8,848 nt of DNA from Rhodospirillales bacterium (GTDB taxonomy: Bacteria > Pseudomonadota > Alphaproteobacteria > JAREAF01). The notes beneath the pieces were generated by a model. The model was not told the DNA's origin. It ran no database searches and saw only the letters and a list, made by a program, of their open reading frames with translations. The translations under genes and the position numbers were made by a program. Below, in pieces: positions 6,188-8,848 of the stretch; position 1 is the stretch's first letter; the number at the start of each line of letters is the position of its first letter. Location: contig JAREAF010000089.1 of NCBI GenBank assembly GCA_029240475.1, positions 1 through 8,848 on the forward strand. Reading direction: 5' to 3'.

Positions 6188-6481
6188 ATGCGATCGGGTG
6201 CGATGCTGGTTTGGAGCTTGGGATGGGCCATCTTCGCCGCGCCGGCAGAAGCGGCCCCTCGCGAGATCGTCCTGGAAGTGGCGGGCATGTCCTGCCCCGC
6301 CTGTCCTTATATCGTGGAGCAGGCCCTGGAGCGGGTCGCGGGCGTAGAAGAGGCCGAGGTTTCCTACGAGCGGAAAACCGCACGCGTGGTGTTCGACGAC
6401 GCGGTCACCACGGCCGAAGAGCTGAGCGCGGCGACGGCCGCCCTGGGCTACCCGTCGAAATTGCGGGAGAGCGGGTCGTGA
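6188..6481 (+). CDS. merP: Periplasmic mercury-binding protein MerP
   Basis: Protein of 97 residues, about the usual MerP size. A signal peptide is visible: a short basic start (MRSG), a hydrophobic core (AMLVWSLGWAIFAAP) and a likely cut after AEA or AEAA (22-23). The mature part is a single heavy-metal-associated (HMA) ferredoxin-like domain with the metal motif GMSCPACP (33-40; Cys36 and Cys39), close to GMTCAACP of classical MerP, followed by the helix YIVEQALERVAGV and the pattern ending LGYPSKL. It binds Hg(II) in the periplasm and passes it to MerT. GAGGG lies 10 nt before the ATG. The stop overlaps the next gene's GTG as GTGA. A copper-chaperone role is less likely, given the signal peptide and merT next door. 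Confidence 0.92.
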   Translation: MRSGAMLVWSLGWAIFAAPAEAAPREIVLEVAGMSCPACPYIVEQALERVAGVEEAEVSYERKTARVVFDDAVTTAEELSAATAALGYPSKLRESGS

Positions 6482-6723
6482 CCGCCGCCTCGCCATCGCT
6501 CGAGAGCAAAATCGAGCTTCGCTCGATTCTGACCTGCCCGGCCTGCGGGCACGAGGCGAGCGAAGCCATGCCGACCGATGCCTGCCTGTTCTTCTGGGAA
6601 TGCCCCGCCTGCGCCGCGCTGGTCAGGCCCAATCCCGGCGATTGCTGCGTCTTCTGCTCTTACGGCACGCTCGCTTGCCCGCCGATGCAGGAGCAGGCAG
6701 CCGCGCCGCACTGCTGCGGCTGA
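6478..6723 (+). CDS. Small cysteine-rich GDCCVxC-motif protein of the mer operon
   Basis: Protein of 81 residues with 11 cysteines and no signal peptide or membrane segment, so probably cytoplasmic. Order: CPAC (20-23), Cys36, a second CPAC (42-45), the signature GDCCVFC (54-60), SYGTLACPP (61-69) and a C-terminal HCCG (78-81). The two CxxC pairs suggest a zinc-ribbon-like or metal-clamping fold. I recognise it as the GDCCVxC domain family, known in databases as a (seleno)protein and often found near mer genes; the biochemical role is not established. Here all these positions are TGC cysteine codons, with no in-frame TGA. The GTG at 6478 overlaps the merP stop (GTGA), so translation is likely coupled to MerP. 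A plausible role is thiol capture or redox handling of Hg(II) delivered by MerT; this is inference. Its end faces a convergent gene 3 nt away. Confidence 0.85.
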   Translation: MTAASPSLESKIELRSILTCPACGHEASEAMPTDACLFFWECPACAALVRPNPGDCCVFCSYGTLACPPMQEQAAAPHCCG

Positions 6724-6726
6724 AGT

Positions 6727-8007
6727 TCAGTCCATCCAGTCCCTGAACCGATACCACCCGATCAGCGCCGAGACCGCGGGCTGGCGCAGCGACCAGAAGG
6801 GCAGGGGCTCGATGCGCGTGATCGGGAAGCCGAGCGCCTCGGGCGGCGCGCCGGTGAGGTGGTCGGCCATGAGCTTGCCCATGCGGCTGGCCATCGCCAC
6901 GCCGCGCCCGTTATAGCCGAGGGCGGCGAGGACGCCCGGCGCGGGCTCGTGCACATGGGGCATATGGTCGGCGGTGAGCGCGACCTTGCCCGACCAGTAA
7001 AACTCCCATTCGAGCCCGTCCAGCTGCGGGAACAGCCAGCGCGCCGCGCGGCGCAGCCTTTCGTAGAGCGAGCTGCGTTCATCGCCGTAGGACGCGCCGC
7101 GCCCGCCCATCAGCAGCCGCCCCTCCGGGTCGAGACGGAAATAGCGCAACAGGCGCCTGGTGTCCGAGACCGGCTGCCCGCCCGGCAGAATGGTGGCGCG
7201 CAGATTGTCCGTGAGCGGCCGTGTGGCGACCTGGAAGCTGTTCACCGGCACGAGCGAGCGCTTCAGCCCCGGCCAGAGATCGCCGGTATAGCCGTTGGTC
7301 GCGATCAGGACGCGATCGGCCGTCACCGCTCCGCCGGGTGTTTGGACGCGCCAGCTCGCACCTTCCTTCACGAGGCGCAGCGCGGGCGAGCGGCCGTGGA
7401 TGCGCGCGCCGGCGGCAAGCGCGACGCGGGCGAGGCCGCGCGCATAAGAGAGCGGCTGGATCATGCCGCCGCGCCCGTCGAACCAGCCCCCGCAATAGCG
7501 CTCGGTTCCGGTGAGCTCAACGACCTCCGCGCGGTCGAGCATCCGCACCGGTGCGCCGCGCCTTCCCCACTGCTCGACGCGCCGCTTGGCGATGTCGAGC
7601 TTCGATGCCGCATGCACGCCCTGGATCCAGCCCTTGCGCACCGGCGCGCAGCGGATGGAATGGCGCTCGATCAGGCCGAAGGCGAAGCCGGCGGCGCCGC
7701 CGACGATCTCGGCCAGGCGCTCGCCGCGCTCGGGGCCGAACATCGCGACCAGCTCGTCGGGATCGTATTTGAGGCCGGGAATGACCTGACCGCCATTGCG
7801 GCCCGAGGCGCCGAAGCCGGGCTCCTCCGCCTCGAGCAGGAGTGCGTCCACTCCTCTTTCAGCGAGATGCAGCGCGGCGGAAAGGCCGGTGAACCCGCCG
7901 CCGATGATCGCGACATCGGCCTTCGCTCCGCCTTGCAGCGGCGGCGCGGGCGGCGCCGGCTCTTCGGCCGTGGCGGACCAGAGGGATCTGGGGGAAGCCG
8001 GCGTCAT
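6727..8007 (-). CDS. FAD-dependent oxidoreductase of the DAO/PuuB type (second copy in window)
   Basis: Protein of 426 residues, the same length as the oxidoreductase at 3369-4649 and collinear with it. FAD motif DVAIIGGGFTGLSAALHL (31-48), Glu59, and GFGASGRNGGQ (64-74) occupy identical residue numbers. Further blocks are MIQPLSYARGLARVAL, VLIATNGYTGDLWPGL, LLRYFRLDPEGRLLMGGRG, FPQLDGLEWEFYWSG and LGYNGRGVAMASRMGKLMA. The family uses FAD to oxidise the C-N bond of amines or amino acids, producing an imine. The C-terminal part has diverged, so the substrate probably differs from the first copy. The ATG at 8007 has GAGAGG 7 nt upstream (8015-8020). It sits downstream of ald on the same strand, separated by about 300 nt of repeats, which suggests but does not prove a role in amino-acid catabolism. 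Confidence 0.85.
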   Translation of the reverse strand: MTPASPRSLWSATAEEPAPPAPPLQGGAKADVAIIGGGFTGLSAALHLAERGVDALLLEAEEPGFGASGRNGGQVIPGLKYDPDELVAMFGPERGERLAEIVGGAAGFAFGLIERHSIRCAPVRKGWIQGVHAASKLDIAKRRVEQWGRRGAPVRMLDRAEVVELTGTERYCGGWFDGRGGMIQPLSYARGLARVALAAGARIHGRSPALRLVKEGASWRVQTPGGAVTADRVLIATNGYTGDLWPGLKRSLVPVNSFQVATRPLTDNLRATILPGGQPVSDTRRLLRYFRLDPEGRLLMGGRGASYGDERSSLYERLRRAARWLFPQLDGLEWEFYWSGKVALTADHMPHVHEPAPGVLAALGYNGRGVAMASRMGKLMADHLTGAPPEALGFPITRIEPLPFWSLRQPAVSALIGWYRFRDWMD

Positions 8008-8014
8008 GGCGTTG

Positions 8015-8034
8015 CCTCTCCCCGTGCGGGAGGG
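8015..8034 (-). promoter_or_regulatory. Ribosome site of the second oxidoreductase inside a hairpin
   Basis: On the minus-strand RNA, CUCCC (8032-8028) can pair with GGGAG (8022-8018) around a 5-nt loop. The Shine-Dalgarno GAGAGG (8020-8015) is partly in this stem, 7 nt before the ATG at 8007. The sequence resembles the edges of the neighbouring repeats. If it forms, the hairpin would limit ribosome access. Confidence 0.35.
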
Positions 8035-8090
8035 TTGCAGACTGGGTCTCGCCGTTCGAGGGCTGCCCCCAGGGCGAGCCGCGCTCCACT

Positions 8091-8245
8091 CCCTCGCCCC
8101 GCGGAGCGGGGAGAGGGTGCCGAGCGCAGCGAGGCGGGTGAGGGGCGACAGGGGCGCGGGCTCCTGATCGGCTCGGTATCCGCACCCCTCACCCGGCGCG
8201 GCGCAAGGCGCCTCGCCGACCTCTCCCCGCTTCGCGGGGCGAGGT
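8091..8245. repeat. Pair of inverted REP-like hairpin elements
   Basis: Two related units of about 55-60 bp face each other. The left unit begins with a hairpin at 8091-8117 (CCCTC plus CCCCGC, loop GGA, GCGGGG plus GAGGG, one mismatch) and continues to CGGGTGAGGGG (8135-8145). The right unit, inverted, runs from CCCCTCACCCG (8185-8195) to a hairpin at 8219-8245 with the same CCCCGC/GCGGGG core. The two 11-bp ends pair perfectly with each other, so the block can fold either as two hairpins or as one long cruciform. This matches the style of intergenic palindromic repeats common in GC-rich alphaproteobacteria. No coding sequence is present. Confidence 0.75.
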
Positions 8246-8249
8246 GATC

Positions 8250-8274
8250 ATGCCGGGCGAGCCGCCCGGGCATC
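8250..8274 (-). terminator. Hairpin downstream of ald, possible terminator
   Basis: ATGCCGGGCG and CGCCCGGGCAT can pair around a short loop, with one bulged base. It lies about 30 nt past the ald stop, reading leftward. There is no T-run, so it could act as a 3'-end stabiliser or a weak terminator rather than a standard one. Confidence 0.35.
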
Positions 8275-8304
8275 GGGCAACCCTTTCGCAAAGGCCACTT
8301 CACA

Positions 8305-8848
8305 CTAAAGCCCGATCGCGTCCTCGGCCGGCGTGTAGGGCAGGCGCAGCGCCTCGGCCACCGCCTTGTGCGCGATGCGGCCGCGATGGACGTTGAGCCC
8401 GTTCTTGAGGTGCGGGTCGTCGGCGAGCGCCTTGCGCCAGCCTTTGTTCGCCAATGCCACGGCGAAGGGCAGCGTCGCGTTGTTGAGCGCGAAGGTCGAG
8501 GTGCGCGCGACCGCGCCCGGCATGTTGGCGACGCAATAATGGACGATGCCGTCCACGACATAGGTCGGGTTCGCGTGCGTCGTCGGCTTCGAGGTCTCGA
8601 AGCAGCCGCCCTGGTCGATGGAAATGTCGACCAGCACCGAACCGGGGCGCATGCGCTTCAGCATGTCGCGGGTGACGAGCTTCGGGGCCGCCGCGCCGGG
8701 CACCAGCACCGCGCCGACCACGAGGTCGGCGCCGGTCACGTAAGTGTCGATGTTCTCCAAGGTCGCGAAGATGGTGTTGAGCTCGGCGCCGAATTGGAGG
8801 TCGAGCTCGTACAGCCGCTCCAGCGACTTGTCGATGACGGTGACATGC
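8305..8848 (-). CDS. ald: Alanine dehydrogenase, C-terminal half (5' end outside window)
   Basis: About 180 C-terminal residues are present; the family is about 370 long, so the N-terminal half lies beyond the window edge. Alanine dehydrogenase interconverts L-alanine and pyruvate plus ammonia with NAD(H). The visible frame begins in the NAD-binding Rossmann domain (VTVIDKSLERLYELD, with the ribose-binding Asp), then ADLVVGAVLVPGAAAPKLV, the highly conserved VLVDISIDQGGCFETSKPTT containing the catalytic-region Asp, and VVDGIVHYCVANMPGAVART, NNATLPFAVALANKGW and GLNVHRGRIAHKAVAEALRL. These blocks are diagnostic of Ald and distinguish it from the transhydrogenase alpha subunit. The reading frame is intact to a TAG stop. 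The gene start and promoter cannot be judged. The neighbouring oxidoreductase lies downstream on the same strand. Confidence 0.95.
   Translation of the reverse strand, partial: HVTVIDKSLERLYELDLQFGAELNTIFATLENIDTYVTGADLVVGAVLVPGAAAPKLVTRDMLKRMRPGSVLVDISIDQGGCFETSKPTTHANPTYVVDGIVHYCVANMPGAVARTSTFALNNATLPFAVALANKGWRKALADDPHLKNGLNVHRGRIAHKAVAEALRLPYTPAEDAIGL

Larger units (their letters stand above)
8008..8304. other. Intergenic region between ald and the second oxidoreductase
   Basis: This 297-base gap is dominated by palindromic repeats (8091-8245) and two flanking hairpins (8015-8034 and 8250-8274). I see no supported gene and no convincing leftward promoter for the oxidoreductase. It may therefore be read through from ald or from a promoter I cannot recognise. 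Confidence 0.6.

Noticed and set aside
6637..6660. Selenocysteine in the GDCCVxC motif
   Set aside because: All motif cysteines are TGC codons with no in-frame TGA, so this copy is not a selenoprotein.
5210..6726. Mobile element carrying the mer genes
   Set aside because: No transposase, terminal inverted repeats or target-site duplication is visible at the edges, and base composition resembles the neighbours.
6859..8247. Plus-strand 462-residue frame opposite the second oxidoreductase
   Set aside because: Same shadow composition, and it runs into the palindromic repeats; the minus-strand gene has a full FAD motif and a good ribosome site.

Overview
The window is very GC-rich, with tight gene packing, GTGA start/stop overlaps and strong GC bias at third codon positions that produces long antisense shadow frames. 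The proteins (a short Ppx/GppA next to RlmE, PuuB-like oxidoreductases, a chromosomal MerR-MerT-MerP set, alanine dehydrogenase) suggest an alphaproteobacterium, probably of the Hyphomicrobiales/Rhizobiales type. That placement is inferred from protein style, gene order and the intergenic repeat style; no marker gene in the window fixes it.

Layout. (1) 1-43, minus strand: the 5' half of tRNA-Gln(CTG), cut by the window edge, with a good sigma-70-type promoter and GC-rich discriminator at 138-166. (2) 44-501: otherwise non-coding. (3) 502-2249, plus: a Ppx/GppA phosphatase and the 23S rRNA methyltransferase RlmE, overlapping by GTGA, followed by a 7-bp hairpin. (4) 2335-5209, plus: a probable operon of an esterase, a PuuB-like FAD oxidoreductase and a Nudix hydrolase, with a candidate promoter at 2277-2305. 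(5) 5248-6723: a compact mercury module. merR is on the minus strand, divergent from merT, merP and a very cysteine-rich GDCCVxC-motif gene; a perfect 9-3-9 dyad sits inside a 19-bp promoter spacer between merR and merT. (6) 6727-8007, minus: a second oxidoreductase of the PuuB/DadA type, the same length as the first. (7) 8008-8304: intergenic DNA with paired inverted hairpin repeats. (8) 8305 to the window end, minus: the C-terminal half of alanine dehydrogenase.

How the genes work together. ppx and rlmE are housekeeping genes (polyphosphate/(p)ppGpp metabolism and ribosome maturation). The esterase-PuuB-Nudix group and the second oxidoreductase with alanine dehydrogenase point to catabolism of amines or amino acids, with exact substrates unknown. 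The mer module should sense Hg(II) (MerR), bind it in the periplasm (MerP) and carry it across the inner membrane (MerT). There is no merA (mercuric reductase) or merB in the window. The slot after merP holds an 81-residue protein with 11 cysteines and the GDCCVFC motif. This reductase-free arrangement is the most interesting part of the window, although merA could lie elsewhere in the genome.
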